A stretch of DNA of 64,000 nt from Dyella sp. C9 (GTDB lineage Bacteria; Pseudomonadota; Gammaproteobacteria; Xanthomonadales; Rhodanobacteraceae). The DNA lies in the NCBI RefSeq assembly GCF_003332825.1, contig NZ_QIRF01000014.1, forward strand, positions 49,597 through 113,596, given 5' to 3'. The stretch's first letter is position 1. Each line of letters opens with the position of its first letter. Shown piece by piece: positions 17,875 through 28,907 of this stretch. A model generated the notes under the pieces. The model had not been told where the DNA came from, ran no database searches, and saw only the letters and a list, made by a program, of their open reading frames with translations. The position numbers and the translations under genes were made by a program.

Positions 17875-19097
17875 AACCTGAAGTGATGAAGCGCGGCGCA
17901 ATGAAGCGCGTCTGGCTGGTGGCGTTGACCTCGCTGGTGGTCCTGGCGGGCTGCCATTCGTTCAAGAAGGAAAACGTCCAGCCGCCGACGCCGCTGGCCA
18001 AGGATTTCAAGCCCACCGTCCAGGTCGCCAAGGTCTGGAGCACGAGCGTGGGCCATGGTGCCGCCGAAAGCGGCGTGCGCCTGCGTCCGGCCTTCGCCGA
18101 TGGCGTGCTCTACGCCTGCAGCACCGACGGCAAGCTGGCGGCGATCGACGCTGCCAGCGGCAAGACCCTGTGGACCAAGAGCTCGCGCACCGAGGGCTGG
18201 TTCGGCTGGGGTGACAAGAAGCGCGCCGATGCCCTGTACGCCGGTGGCCCGATGGTCTCGGGTGATCTGCTGGTGGTGGGTACGCTGGACGGCCACATCT
18301 ACGGCGTCAACGCGAAGGACGGCAGTCCGCGTTGGGAGTCCGTGGTCAATTCCGAGGTGATTTCCTCGCCGGTCATTGCCGGCAACCTGGTGATCGCCCG
18401 TACCCAGGACGGCCGCCTGTACGGCTTCGACAGCAGCACCGGCGAGCGTCGCTGGGTGTATGACCAGGACACCGTGCCGCTGCTCAGCCTGCGCGGCAAC
18501 GGCCCGCTGCTGGTGGCCAACGGCGTGGTGTTCTACGGCAGTGACGCCGGCAAACTGGTGGCGCTGCGCCTGGACAACGGCGAAAAGCTGTGGGAACAGA
18601 CCCTGGCCAGCGGCGAAGGCCGCACCGAGATCGATCGCCTGGCTGACGCCGATGGCGCCATCCTGCTCGACGGCAGCACCCTCTACAGCGCTGCCTACCA
18701 CGGCAACATGGTGGCGGTGGATGGCCCCAGCGGCCGCCCGCTGTGGGGTCGTCCGTTCTCCACCTTCACCTCGCTCGACGTCAGCAGCAACGCCATCTAT
18801 GGCGTGAATGACGAATCGCAGGTGTGGGCGTTCGACAAGAGCGCCGGCTCGGACATGTGGAAGAACGACCAGCTCAAGTACCGCTGGCTGAGCGCGCCGG
18901 CCGTGCTGGGTGACTACGTCGTCGTGGGCGACCTGGAGGGCTACGTGCATTTCCTGCAGACCGGCGACGGTGCGCTGGCGGCTCGCGAGCGCCTGTCGAA
19001 GAAGGCCATTCGCGCCCAGCCGTTGGTGGTGGGTGACATGGTGTACGTCGAGGACGTGAAGGGCCGCATCGGCGCTTACCGTCTCGGCGCGCACTGA
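17871..19097 (+). CDS. bamB: outer-membrane protein assembly factor BamB (lipoprotein)
   Basis: Lipoprotein of the beta-barrel assembly machine; its eight-bladed propeller contacts BamA POTRA domains. The 408-residue protein has a signal peptide ending in lipobox VLAGC (Cys28 from this start) and repeated PQQ-like blades such as LAAIDAASGKTLW and IYGVNAKDGSPRWE. Three ATGs (17871, 17886, 17901) could start it; 17871 overlaps the yfgM stop and would be coupled, while 17901 gives the most conventional signal peptide. It sits between yfgM and der as in E. coli. Confidence 0.95.
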   Translation: MKPEVMKRGAMKRVWLVALTSLVVLAGCHSFKKENVQPPTPLAKDFKPTVQVAKVWSTSVGHGAAESGVRLRPAFADGVLYACSTDGKLAAIDAASGKTLWTKSSRTEGWFGWGDKKRADALYAGGPMVSGDLLVVGTLDGHIYGVNAKDGSPRWESVVNSEVISSPVIAGNLVIARTQDGRLYGFDSSTGERRWVYDQDTVPLLSLRGNGPLLVANGVVFYGSDAGKLVALRLDNGEKLWEQTLASGEGRTEIDRLADADGAILLDGSTLYSAAYHGNMVAVDGPSGRPLWGRPFSTFTSLDVSSNAIYGVNDESQVWAFDKSAGSDMWKNDQLKYRWLSAPAVLGDYVVVGDLEGYVHFLQTGDGALAARERLSKKAIRAQPLVVGDMVYVEDVKGRIGAYRLGAH

Positions 19098-19120
19098 TCG
19101 CACTCAAGGTTGTCTGACTC

Positions 19121-20521
19121 ATGCTGCCCGTCGTTGCCCTGGTCGGTCGTCCCAATGTCGGTAAATCGACCCTCTTCAACGCACTGACGCGCAGCCGTGA
19201 CGCCTTGGTGGCCGACATGCCGGGCGTCACGCGAGATCGTCACTATGGCGTGTGCCGCACCGGCGCACGCCCCTTCGTGGTGGTGGATACCGGTGGCCTG
19301 TCCGGCGACGAGGAAGGCCTCGATGGCCTGACCGCCCAGCAGGTGCGCCTCGCCATCGAGGAAGCCAGCGTGCTGGTGTTCGTGGTGGACGCGCGCGATG
19401 GCCTGCTGCCGCAGGACCGCACCATCCTCGACGAGCTGCGCCGCAGCGGCAAGCCGATTATTGCCGCGGTCAACAAGACCGACGGGCTCGACCTGCAGAA
19501 CGCGATGGCGGAATTCGCCTCGTTCGGCATCGCCAACACGCTGCCACTGGCGGCCGCGCACAACCGCGGCACCGAGGATCTGGTCGCTGCGGCGCTCAAG
19601 CTGCTGCCGGAAGACGCGCACGAGGAAGTCGAGCCGGGCGACGAGGACAGCATCCGTGTCGCCATCGTCGGCCGCCCCAATGCGGGCAAGTCCACCCTGA
19701 TCAATCGCCTGCTGGGCGAGGATCGCCTGATCGTTTCCAATGTGGCCGGCACCACGCGCGACCCGATCAAGGTGTCGCTGGAACGTGATGGCCGCAAGTA
19801 CACCCTGATCGACACCGCCGGCGTGCGCCGCAAGGCCCGCGTGGAAGAGGCGGTGGAGAAGTTCAGCGTCATCAAGACGCTGCAGTCCATGGCTGCCGCC
19901 CAGGTGGTGGTGGTGATGGTCGATGCCCGCGAAAACCTCGCGGATCAGGATCTCACCCTGATCGGCCACGCGGTCGACGAGGGCAGGGCGCTGGTCATTG
20001 CCGTCAACAAGTGGGACGGCATGGATCCGTATCAGCGTGAACAGTGCCAGCGTGCGCTCGAGCGCCGCCTGCAGTTTGTCGAGTGGGCCAAGACCGTGTT
20101 CATCTCGGCGCTGCATGGCTCGGGCCTGCGCGAACTGATGAAGGCGGTGGTGCGCGCGCATCATGCGGCGACCAGGGAACTGGGTTCCTCCGAGCTCACC
20201 AAGACGCTCGAGCGCGCCTACGAGGGCTACCAGCCGCCGCTGGTGCGTGGCCATGCGCCGAAGCTGCGCTTCGCGCATCCGGGCGGCACCAATCCGCCTA
20301 CCATCGTCATCCACGGTAGCCGCACCAAGCACATCGCGCCGGCCTACCGTCGCTACCTGGAAAACTTCTTCCGCAAGCGCTATCGCCTGGAAGGCACGCC
20401 GATCCGCATCGAGTTCCGCGATGGCGAGAACCCGTTCGCCGGCAAGAAGAACGTGCTGACCGACAGCCAGAAGCGCAAGCGCCAGCGCATGATCCGCGAG
20501 ATGAAGAAGCGCAAGCGCTGA
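19121..20521 (+). CDS. der: ribosome-assembly GTPase Der (EngA)
   Basis: Essential double-Era-like GTPase for 50S subunit assembly, 466 residues. First G domain: GRPNVGKST (9-17), DTGG and NKTD. Second G domain: GRPNAGKST at about 186, DTAGVRRKAR and NKWD. The C-terminal KH-like domain occupies about 365-445 and ends in a very basic RNA-binding tail (QKRKRQRMIREMKKRKR). It is 23 bp after bamB. Confidence 0.98.
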   Translation: MLPVVALVGRPNVGKSTLFNALTRSRDALVADMPGVTRDRHYGVCRTGARPFVVVDTGGLSGDEEGLDGLTAQQVRLAIEEASVLVFVVDARDGLLPQDRTILDELRRSGKPIIAAVNKTDGLDLQNAMAEFASFGIANTLPLAAAHNRGTEDLVAAALKLLPEDAHEEVEPGDEDSIRVAIVGRPNAGKSTLINRLLGEDRLIVSNVAGTTRDPIKVSLERDGRKYTLIDTAGVRRKARVEEAVEKFSVIKTLQSMAAAQVVVVMVDARENLADQDLTLIGHAVDEGRALVIAVNKWDGMDPYQREQCQRALERRLQFVEWAKTVFISALHGSGLRELMKAVVRAHHAATRELGSSELTKTLERAYEGYQPPLVRGHAPKLRFAHPGGTNPPTIVIHGSRTKHIAPAYRRYLENFFRKRYRLEGTPIRIEFRDGENPFAGKKNVLTDSQKRKRQRMIREMKKRKR

Positions 20522-20544
20522 GGTGCCTCGCGGCTCCTGTGGGA

Positions 20545-20662
20545 GCGCACCCTGCGCGCGCTCTCGGGGGTGTGGAAGGCGCTCAATCCGTCATGACAAC
20601 GCGTGAACGCGACAACCGGGTTGCGCGGGCGCTCATGCCGTACGGTTGCGCACAGGGTGCGC
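20545..20662. repeat. inverted GCGCACCCTG repeat pair downstream of der
   Basis: GCGCACCCTGCGCGCG (20545-20560, within CCTGTGGGAGCGCACC) and TGCGCACAGGGTGCGC (20647-20662) are near-inverted copies about 85 bp apart. They resemble the GTGGGAGCGCACC-type repeats frequent in gammaproteobacterial intergenic DNA. The 212-bp der-moeB gap has no other feature I can support. Confidence 0.55.
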
Positions 20663-20733
20663 GCCTGCAGCTGCAGGTGGCGTGCCGGTTGGATGGATTT
20701 GGCGCCGTCGGCGCTCCGCCGTAAGCTAGTTCG

Positions 20734-21900
20734 ATGACAAGCCTCCATCGCGAAACCTGGCTGGATTCACTGCGCACCAGCATTGCCGAGATTACGCCGG
20801 CCGAGGCGCTGGCCCGGCAGGCCGCCGGCGCCCTCTTGATCGATGTACGCGAAGACGGCGAGCGCGCCAGCGGCACGCCGCCGGGCGCGCTTGGTCTATC
20901 GCGCGGTTTCCTGGAGCTGCGCATCGAACAGATCGAGGCGGATCGCGAGCGCGACATCGTCACCCTGTGCGGCAGTGGCCAGCGCTCGTTGCTGGCCGCC
21001 GAGGCGCTGCAGCGGCTGGGTTACCGTCGGGTGTCGTCGGTGGCCGGTGGCTACAACCGCTGGAAGGCCGAGGGCTTGCCGGTGGCGCTGGGGGCGCTGG
21101 ATGCCGATGCGGCCGAGCGTTACTCCCGCCAGCTGCGCCTGCCCCAAGTGGGTGAGGCGGGGCAGGCGCGACTGGGCCAGGCGCGCATCGCCCTGCTTGG
21201 CGCTGGTGGCCTGGGGGCGCCGGCCGCGCTGTATCTGGCGGCGGCCGGCGTCGGTCAATTGACCCTGATCGACGATGACGTGGTGGACCGCTCCAACCTG
21301 CATCGCCAGGTGATCCACGCCGATGCACGCGTGGGCATGTCCAAGGCCGAGTCGGCGCGCATCGCACTGGCTGCGCTCAACCCGCGCGTGCAGGTGGAGG
21401 TGCGCAACGAGCGTCTGCAGGCGGACAACGTGGAGCGCCTGCTGGGCGGGCACGACCTGGTGATCGATGGTGCGGACAATTTCCCGGCGCGCTACCTGGT
21501 GGCGGCGGCCTCGCAGCGCCTGCGCCTGCCCATGATCTATGGCGCGGTGGAGCGTTTCACGGGGCAGGTAAGCGTGTTCGACCCGCGACGCGCGGACTCC
21601 CCCTGCTACCGCTGCCTGTTTCCCGAGCCGCCCTCGGCGGCCGAGGCGCCCAATTGTAGCGAAGCCGGCGTGCTTGGCGTGCTGCCCGGTATCGTGGGCC
21701 TGCTGCAGGCCACCGAGGCGCTGAAGCTGGTGCTGGATATCGGCGAGCCGCTGGTGGGTCGACTGCTTGGCTTCGACGCACTGGCCATGCGTTTTCGCGA
21801 AACGCGCCTTCCGCGCGATCCGGCCTGTCCGGGCTGTGGCGCGCAGGCCGAGTTCCGCGGCTACGAGGACATCCAGCAGCTTTGCGCAGCCGCCGGCTGA
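20734..21900 (+). CDS. moeB: rhodanese-MoeB fusion: sulfur-carrier adenylyltransferase
   Basis: E1-like enzyme that adenylates the C-terminal Gly of a sulfur carrier (MoaD or ThiS-like) for molybdopterin or thiamine sulfur transfer. The 388-residue chain begins with a rhodanese domain (about 18-115) whose active-site loop CGSGQRS has Cys79. The ThiF/MoeB Rossmann domain follows, with ALLGAGGLGAPAALYLAAAG (about 153-172), LIDDDVVDRSNLHRQ, and paired zinc cysteines CYRC and CPGC. The rhodanese is N-terminal, whereas MOCS3/MoeZ carry it C-terminally. A persulfide-relay role is inferred from the fusion. Confidence 0.9.
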   Translation: MTSLHRETWLDSLRTSIAEITPAEALARQAAGALLIDVREDGERASGTPPGALGLSRGFLELRIEQIEADRERDIVTLCGSGQRSLLAAEALQRLGYRRVSSVAGGYNRWKAEGLPVALGALDADAAERYSRQLRLPQVGEAGQARLGQARIALLGAGGLGAPAALYLAAAGVGQLTLIDDDVVDRSNLHRQVIHADARVGMSKAESARIALAALNPRVQVEVRNERLQADNVERLLGGHDLVIDGADNFPARYLVAAASQRLRLPMIYGAVERFTGQVSVFDPRRADSPCYRCLFPEPPSAAEAPNCSEAGVLGVLPGIVGLLQATEALKLVLDIGEPLVGRLLGFDALAMRFRETRLPRDPACPGCGAQAEFRGYEDIQQLCAAAG

Positions 21901-21906
21901 GCGGCT

Positions 21907-23025
21907 TCAATCGAGGTCGCCAGTCACCAGCGCATAGATGGCCGCATCTTGTGCTTCGCCGCGAAGGCTGAGGCGGTTGCGCGCGATGCTTTCGAGGCGG
22001 GCCCCGGCCTTCTCCGCTACACGCCGGCTGGGCAGGTTGTCTGCCGCGGCGACGATTTCCAGCCGCTGCAGCTCCGGCACCTGCAGCGCATGGCGGGCCA
22101 GCAGGCGCACGGCGGCTGCGGCTGCACCCTGGCCTTGGCGGGACTGGCGCACCCAGTAGCCGAGGTTGGCCATGCGGTAGTCCGACTGCCAATGGTTGAG
22201 GCCGATGCTACCGACCAGTTGGTCGGCGTTGTCCACGATGGCCAGCGCGCACTCGTCGCCCACGCCACGCCAGGCGAGACGCGTGCGGGCGATCCACTGG
22301 CGGGCATCGTCCAGTGCGTAGGACGGTGAGCACCAGCCCTGCCAACGGCCGATGGTGTCCATCGACTCGTGCAGGGCCGCATGCAGTGCCTCGGCCTCGT
22401 CGGGGCGGTAGGCGCGCAGTCGCCAGGTGCCGTCGTGCAGATCCGGGGCGGGGATCGGGCCGCCGGGATCGGGTGGCAGCAGGGAATAGACGGCGGCCGG
22501 CTTGGCCTGGTCGCGATCCACGATGCGGTCGGGTGAGATGCCGTCGAAATAGGCGCCCGCCCGTTCGGCAGTGCGCCGGCTGGGCTGGTTGTCCACGGCC
22601 ACCACGATTTCGATGCGCACCAGTCCCAGGGTGGCAAATGCAAATTCGGCCACCGCCCTGGTGGCGGCCAGGGCGATGCCTTTGCGCTGCTCGCTCTGGC
22701 GCACCCAGTAGCCGAGGTTCGCGCTGCGGCGATCGCCGTCCAGCCGGTTGAGGCAGATGTCGCCGACGAGTCGTCCAGCCGCATCGAAGACGCCGAAGGC
22801 GTACATCGCGCCCTGTGCCCAGCCTTCCCGGCAGAGGGCGATGCGGTTGGCGGCGTCCTCGCGGCGGTAGCCGGCCTGCAGCCGGGGCAGCCAGCGGCCC
22901 GCGGTATCCAGCGATTCGCCCACCGCCTCGCACAGCGCGTCCACGTCGTCGGCCTGCCAGGGCCGCAGTCGCAGGGCGGGCGTCACCAGTTCGAGCGGCT
23001 CGGTCGGGCGGGCGAGGGCGTTCAT
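21907..23025 (-). CDS. tandem GNAT-family N-acetyltransferase (two RimJ/RimL-type domains)
   Basis: A 372-residue protein made of two homologous GNAT domains in series. Each starts with a RimJ-like beta strand (ALRLRPWQADDVDALCEAVG, and TWRLRAYRPDEAEALHAALH near residue 200). Each also has a LGYWVRQS-type segment followed by an acetyl-CoA binding loop (QRKGIALAATRAV and QGQGAAAAAVRLL). Single-domain RimL proteins are about 180 residues, so this is an internal duplication or fusion. ATG 23025 gives a conventional N-terminus. It is divergent from folD across a 65-bp gap; substrate unknown. Confidence 0.9.
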   Translation of the reverse strand: MNALARPTEPLELVTPALRLRPWQADDVDALCEAVGESLDTAGRWLPRLQAGYRREDAANRIALCREGWAQGAMYAFGVFDAAGRLVGDICLNRLDGDRRSANLGYWVRQSEQRKGIALAATRAVAEFAFATLGLVRIEIVVAVDNQPSRRTAERAGAYFDGISPDRIVDRDQAKPAAVYSLLPPDPGGPIPAPDLHDGTWRLRAYRPDEAEALHAALHESMDTIGRWQGWCSPSYALDDARQWIARTRLAWRGVGDECALAIVDNADQLVGSIGLNHWQSDYRMANLGYWVRQSRQGQGAAAAAVRLLARHALQVPELQRLEIVAAADNLPSRRVAEKAGARLESIARNRLSLRGEAQDAAIYALVTGDLD

Positions 23026-23035
23026 GCGATCCTGT

Positions 23036-23064
23036 TTGTATGCATGAGGGTGAGCCGGGATAAT
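23036..23064 (+). promoter_or_regulatory. candidate folD promoter
   Basis: TTGTAT (23036-23041), a 17-bp spacer, then GATAAT (23059-23064), 26 bp before the folD ATG. It is the only good sigma-70 match in the short divergent gap. Confidence 0.6.
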
Positions 23065-23090
23065 ACGTCTCTTTGCAGGCAGCCCCGACC

Positions 23091-23957
23091 ATGACCGCAC
23101 GCATCCTCGACGGCAAGCGCATTGCACAGGAACTGATGGATCGGATCGGGCGCCGCGTCGCCGAGCGCAAGGCCAAGGGCCTGGATGCGCCGGGCCTGGC
23201 GGTGGTGCTGGTGGGCGACGATGCCGCCTCCTCGGTGTATGTGCGCAACAAGCGCAAGGCCTGCCACCAGGTCGGTTTCCGTTCCTTCGATTTCGACCTG
23301 CCAAGCAGCACCACGCAGGACGAACTGTTCGCGCTGATCGATCGCCTCAATGCGGATCCGGCCGTGCACGGCATCCTGGTGCAGTCGCCGCTGCCCGATC
23401 ACATCGACGAGGATGCCCTGGTCGATCGCATCGATCCGGCCAAGGACGTGGACGGCTTCCAGGCGGTGAATGTGGGCCGCCTCGCGCTGCGTCGCTTTGG
23501 CCTGCGTCCATGCACGCCGCGTGGCGTGATGACCCTGCTCGGGCATACCGATCGCCCGGTGCGCGGCCAGCATGCGGTGGTGGTGGGTGTGTCCAACCAC
23601 GTAGGCCGTCCGCTGGCGCTGGAGCTGCTGATTGCCGGCTGCACCACCACCTGCTGCCACAAGTTCACCCGCGACCTGGAGCACTTCGTGCGCCAGGCTG
23701 ACATCGTCATCGTGGCGGTGGGCAAGCCGGGTCTGGTCAAGGGCGAGTGGATCAAGCCAGGCGCGGTGGTGGTCGACGTGGGCATCAATCGCCTCGAAGA
23801 CGGCCGCCTGGTGGGCGACGTGGATTTCGCCGCCGCCGCCGAACGCGCCAGCTGGATCACGCCCGTGCCGGGCGGCGTGGGCCCGATGACAGTGGCCACG
23901 CTGCTGGAAAACACGCTGGAGGCGGCCGAGGAGCGCGCCTTGTTGCAGCACGGCTGA
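23091..23957 (+). CDS. folD: bifunctional methylene-THF dehydrogenase/methenyl-THF cyclohydrolase
   Basis: Cytosolic one-carbon enzyme converting 5,10-methylene-THF to 10-formyl-THF through methenyl-THF with NADP. The 288-residue protein has normal length. Seen: [13 protein letters not shown] with the catalytic Lys region, QSPLPDHID, the [11 protein letters not shown] signature, and the Rossmann-fold segment [18 protein letters not shown]. In E. coli that last motif is GRSNIVGRP, so here the usual Arg-Ser is Val-Ser. The C-terminal [13 protein letters not shown] motif is intact. ATG 23091 follows a clear -10 region. Confidence 0.96.
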   Translation: MTARILDGKRIAQELMDRIGRRVAERKAKGLDAPGLAVVLVGDDAASSVYVRNKRKACHQVGFRSFDFDLPSSTTQDELFALIDRLNADPAVHGILVQSPLPDHIDEDALVDRIDPAKDVDGFQAVNVGRLALRRFGLRPCTPRGVMTLLGHTDRPVRGQHAVVVGVSNHVGRPLALELLIAGCTTTCCHKFTRDLEHFVRQADIVIVAVGKPGLVKGEWIKPGAVVVDVGINRLEDGRLVGDVDFAAAAERASWITPVPGGVGPMTVATLLENTLEAAEERALLQHG

Positions 23958-24026
23958 GCGTGCCGTCGTTGCGCCCGTGGCAACAGATCGTTCATGCACC
24001 GTGTGGCGGGCGAGGGCCATCCGGCG

Positions 24027-25516
<1,490 letters not shown>

Positions 25517-25581
25517 GACCGGGAGCAAGCATGCTGCGAGCGCTGACCCACACGTCTCGCAGCATCATGTCCATGTTGAGT

Positions 25582-25693
25582 CGTCATTCCAGCGAGGAGC
25601 TCTTCAACAGCCGAAGGGCTGGTCAAGCTGGAATCCAGCGCCTACTGCGCTGCGGGAAAAGTCGCTGGATCCCGGCCTTCGCCGGGATGACGG
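25582..25693. repeat. REP-like inverted pair between guaB and guaA
   Basis: The left unit (25582-25640) begins CGTCATTCCAGC and ends GCTGGAATCCAGCG. Its hairpin loop is expanded by about 30 bp compared with the copies elsewhere. The right unit (25664-25693) is CTGGATCCCGGCCTTCGCCG followed by GGATGACGG. It is the same family as the units near 8600 and 10180. Confidence 0.8.
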
Positions 25694-25768
25694 TCATGAA
25701 TGCATTCGCAGGTCGGGGCGTTACGGCGTTCCGACCTTTCTCATTTTCGAACTCTGACACTCGCCGCC

Positions 25769-27349
25769 ATGACCGATATCCATAGCGACAAAATCCTCAT
25801 CCTCGACTTCGGTGCGCAGTACACCCAGCTGATCGCCCGCCGCGTTCGCGAGATCGGCGTGTATTGCGAGATCTGGGCCTGGGATCATGATCCGGCGGAA
25901 ATCGCCGCGTTTGGCGCCAAGGGCATCATCCTGTCCGGCGGCCCCGAGTCGACCACGCTGCCGGGTGCGCCCAAGGCGCCGCAGGAAGTGTTCGACGCCG
26001 GCCTGCCGATCCTCGGCATCTGCTACGGCATGCAGACCCTGGCCGCGCAGCTCGGTGGCGCAACGGAAGCCGCCGACGCGCGTGAGTTCGGCCACGCGGA
26101 AGTGGACATCGTGTCGACCAGTCGCCTGTTTGCTGGCCTGAGCGACCACGACAGCCATCATCGCCTGGACGTGTGGATGAGTCATGGCGACCACGTCGCC
26201 AAGGCGCCGCCGGGCTTCGTCATCACCGGCACCACCGACCGCATCCCGGTCGCGGTGATGGAGAACGAGGACAAGCGCTGGTACGGCGTGCAGTTCCACC
26301 CGGAGGTGACCCACACCAAGCAGGGCACCCACCTGCTCAAGCGTTTCGTCACGGAAATCTGCGGCTGCCAGACGCTGTGGACCGCCGCGCACATCATCGA
26401 GGACCAGATCGCCCGCGTGCGCGAACAGGTCGGTGACGACCACGTGCTGCTGGGCCTGTCCGGTGGCGTGGATTCCTCGGTGGTGGCAGCGCTGCTGCAT
26501 CGTGCCATCGGCAAGCAGCTGACCTGCGTGTTCGTCGACACCGGCCTGTTGCGCTGGCAGGAAGGCGACCAGGTGATGGCCACCATGGCCGAGCACATGG
26601 GCGTGAAGGTCATCCGCGTCAACGCCGCCGAGCGCTACTTCACCGCGCTGGAAGGCGTGGCGGACCCGGAGGCCAAGCGCAAGATCATCGGCCGCCTGTT
26701 CGTCGAGATCTTCGACGAGGAATCGGCCAAGGTCACCAACGCCGGCCACGGGCAGGTGAAGTGGCTGGCGCAGGGCACCATCTACCCGGACGTGATCGAG
26801 TCGGCCGGCAGCAAGACCGGCAAGGCGCACGTGATCAAGAGCCACCACAACGTGGGCGGCCTGCCGGAGCACATGAAGCTCAAGCTGGTGGAGCCGCTGC
26901 GCGAGCTGTTCAAGGACGAGGTGCGCCGCATCGGCGTGGAACTCGGCCTGCCGCGCGAGATGGTCTACCGCCACCCGTTCCCGGGTCCGGGCCTGGGCGT
27001 GCGCATCCTGGGCGAGGTGAAGCCGGAATACGCCGAGCTGCTGGCCCGCGCCGACGCCATCTTCATCGAAGAGCTGCGCGCCTGGGACCTGTACGACAAG
27101 ACCAGCCAGGCCTTCGCGGTGTTCCTGCCGGTGAAGTCGGTGGGCGTGGTAGGCGACGCCCGTGCCTACGAGTGGGTGATCGCGCTGCGTGCGGTGGAAA
27201 CCATCGACTTCATGACGGCGCATTGGGCGCACCTGCCGTACGACTTCCTTGGCAAGGTTTCCAATCGTATTATCAATGAGTTGCGCGGTGTTTCTCGTGT
27301 CGTTTATGACATCAGTGGCAAGCCGCCGGCCACCATCGAGTGGGAGTGA
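25769..27349 (+). CDS. guaA: GMP synthase (glutamine-hydrolysing)
   Basis: Makes GMP from XMP, glutamine and ATP. The 526-residue protein has a class-I glutamine amidotransferase domain (about 10-200, nucleophile Cys in [10 protein letters not shown], and the EVTHTK catalytic His-Glu region). An ATP pyrophosphatase domain follows with P-loop SGGVDSS at about 230, and then the C-terminal dimerisation domain ending in [11 protein letters not shown] 25769 ([15 protein letters not shown]) matches family starts; in-frame codons upstream fall in repeat DNA. Confidence 0.98.
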   Translation: MTDIHSDKILILDFGAQYTQLIARRVREIGVYCEIWAWDHDPAEIAAFGAKGIILSGGPESTTLPGAPKAPQEVFDAGLPILGICYGMQTLAAQLGGATEAADAREFGHAEVDIVSTSRLFAGLSDHDSHHRLDVWMSHGDHVAKAPPGFVITGTTDRIPVAVMENEDKRWYGVQFHPEVTHTKQGTHLLKRFVTEICGCQTLWTAAHIIEDQIARVREQVGDDHVLLGLSGGVDSSVVAALLHRAIGKQLTCVFVDTGLLRWQEGDQVMATMAEHMGVKVIRVNAAERYFTALEGVADPEAKRKIIGRLFVEIFDEESAKVTNAGHGQVKWLAQGTIYPDVIESAGSKTGKAHVIKSHHNVGGLPEHMKLKLVEPLRELFKDEVRRIGVELGLPREMVYRHPFPGPGLGVRILGEVKPEYAELLARADAIFIEELRAWDLYDKTSQAFAVFLPVKSVGVVGDARAYEWVIALRAVETIDFMTAHWAHLPYDFLGKVSNRIINELRGVSRVVYDISGKPPATIEWE

Positions 27350-27350
27350 C

Positions 27351-27398
27351 GGCGGCGTAGCCGCCCTTTCCGTGGTGACACTCCGCCGGAGTGTCACC
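27351..27398. terminator. double hairpin between convergent guaA and hydrolase gene
   Basis: First hairpin GGCGGC-GTA-GCCGCC (27351-27365) is followed by CTTTCC. The second, GGTGACACTCC-GCC-GGAGTGTCACC (27374-27398), has perfect 11-bp arms. Neither has a strong U tract, so I infer a bidirectional structural terminator or mRNA 3' end rather than a classic intrinsic terminator. Confidence 0.55.
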
Positions 27399-27432
27399 CA
27401 CGCCTCGCCGGCATCAAGGCCGGGGAGGCTGC

Positions 27433-28680
27433 TCACATCCCCAGCGTTTCATCCAGCCAGTCGAACATGCGGGCGTTGGCCAGGCGGGCAGCGCCCACTT
27501 CGCAATGGAAGCCCGCACCCTCGGCTTCGGTGAAGATCATCAGTGCCTTCTTGCAGGTGAGATGATCGTAGAGTTGCTGGGGCTGGCCCTTGAAGAACAG
27601 GTCGTCTCCCGCGTCGCAGACGAGCACCGGGCAACGGATCTGTTCGGCGATCCCGCCGGCCAGCGTGTAGTCCAGCGTCTTGCGCATGTACTCACTGGGC
27701 GTGGCGGCACCGAAGCACCACATGCCGTGGGTCATTGCCCAGCGCATCACCGGCGATGTCTTCATGGCCGCTTCCATCGCCTGGTCGATGGCCGGCACCG
27801 GCCCCGTCTTCTGTCCGGCAACCAAGGCCTCCCGCGCGGCTTCGGGCAAGCGGCCGACGTGGGGTGCGCCGTAGTCGTAGAGGCCGTCGTTGGCGATGAC
27901 CGCGGCAAGGCGATGTTCGAAGGCCGCTGCACGCGGCGCGAGATAGCCGCCAAGGCTTTCGCCACGCAAGGCGATGCGGGACGGGTCGACGCCCGGCAGC
28001 GTCAGTGCGAAATCAACCACCGGGGTGACGACGTTCTCCCAGTCGGGCCGGAACACCAGTCCCTCCCTGTGCAAGGGGCCGAACTGGCCGGGGCCGTCGA
28101 AGCACAGCGCATGGTATCCGCGTTCCACGGCTGCCCGCGCGCCGCTCCAGTGCATTTCCTCGGCGGAGCCGTCGAAGCCGGTATGCATGATCAGCAGCGG
28201 CCGCACACCCTCGCCGGCGGTGTGGAAGTAGCCGGGCAAGCGGGTGCCTTCATAGGGAATCTCCACCGGCCTGATCTCGGGATCATGCAGCGCTGCCGCG
28301 GCCCGGTAGCAGGCCGCCGAGCATTCGTAGGCATGGCGGACGCGCGGGTCCTGCGGCGTGGCATGCAGGAAGAACTCCGACGCGCGGTAGTAGTTGCTGG
28401 CCCGAAGATAGTTATCGCGCGCACTGATGCGGTGGTTGCGGGCGATCTGCCCATCGGCCTCCGCGGCAATGCGCTCGGCCATGGCGTTCCAGGCGTCGTA
28501 CCAGCCGTCGTAGTCGCCCGCGGCGATGCGGGTGCTGACGGCCAAGACCTCGCCGAACGAGGCGCCGCCATACTCATCGGCGCCGAACATGCGAACGGTC
28601 TCGAACCAGAACTGTTCGTCGCCGGGGAAGAGGAGGGTGGAGGGTTTGGAGGACGAGGCTGGAATGGCGGGGTGAATCAT
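27433..28680 (-). CDS. alpha/beta hydrolase of the FrsA/acyl-aminoacyl-peptidase-like type
   Basis: A 415-residue cytosolic hydrolase. The N-terminal helical cap (about 20-130) precedes an alpha/beta core with nucleophile elbow GESLGG, an acid in CDAGDDLFF, and a C-terminal His in EGAGFHCEVGAA. This architecture resembles the family that includes 2,6-dihydropseudooxynicotine hydrolase and FrsA-like esterases; C-C bond or ester cleavage are both possible. It is divergent from a TetR regulator 227 bp away, the likely local controller. Substrate not predictable. Confidence 0.85.
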   Translation of the reverse strand: MIHPAIPASSSKPSTLLFPGDEQFWFETVRMFGADEYGGASFGEVLAVSTRIAAGDYDGWYDAWNAMAERIAAEADGQIARNHRISARDNYLRASNYYRASEFFLHATPQDPRVRHAYECSAACYRAAAALHDPEIRPVEIPYEGTRLPGYFHTAGEGVRPLLIMHTGFDGSAEEMHWSGARAAVERGYHALCFDGPGQFGPLHREGLVFRPDWENVVTPVVDFALTLPGVDPSRIALRGESLGGYLAPRAAAFEHRLAAVIANDGLYDYGAPHVGRLPEAAREALVAGQKTGPVPAIDQAMEAAMKTSPVMRWAMTHGMWCFGAATPSEYMRKTLDYTLAGGIAEQIRCPVLVCDAGDDLFFKGQPQQLYDHLTCKKALMIFTEAEGAGFHCEVGAARLANARMFDWLDETLGM

Positions 28681-28842
28681 GGCGATGACCTCGGGGAAGC
28701 GGGGAGTGAGGGGCGTCCATGTCGTGGCGCGTGAGCGGTGCCGTCAGGACAGCAGGTGATCGCCGGACCGTGGCCGGGCCGCGGCAGTCGTCTCGCTTGC
28801 GGGCCTGCCCGAGGGATCCTGGGCATGAGTCGCGTGCTCACT

Positions 28843-28888
28843 AAGGCAACTTTAGTAACTTTTGCATACTTTTTGACCAAAGGCAACT
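28843..28888. promoter_or_regulatory. AAGGCAACT direct repeats in the hydrolase/TetR divergent region
   Basis: AAGGCAACT occurs at 28843-28851 and 28880-28888, 37 bp apart, in an AT-rich island between divergent genes. The second copy overlaps GCAACTAAATTTGC, which is partly palindromic. I infer regulator binding sites for the TetR protein starting at 28908. Confidence 0.5.
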
Positions 28889-28907
28889 AAATTTGCTTTA
28901 ATGGGCC

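Noticed and set aside
20539..20724. 61-codon open frame between der and moeB
   Set aside because: Its sequence is made largely of the GCGCACCCTG repeats; no ribosome site and no recognisable protein features.
28681..28907. sRNA or riboswitch in the hydrolase/TetR gap
   Set aside because: No conserved structure or terminator was seen; only direct repeats and AT-rich sequence.
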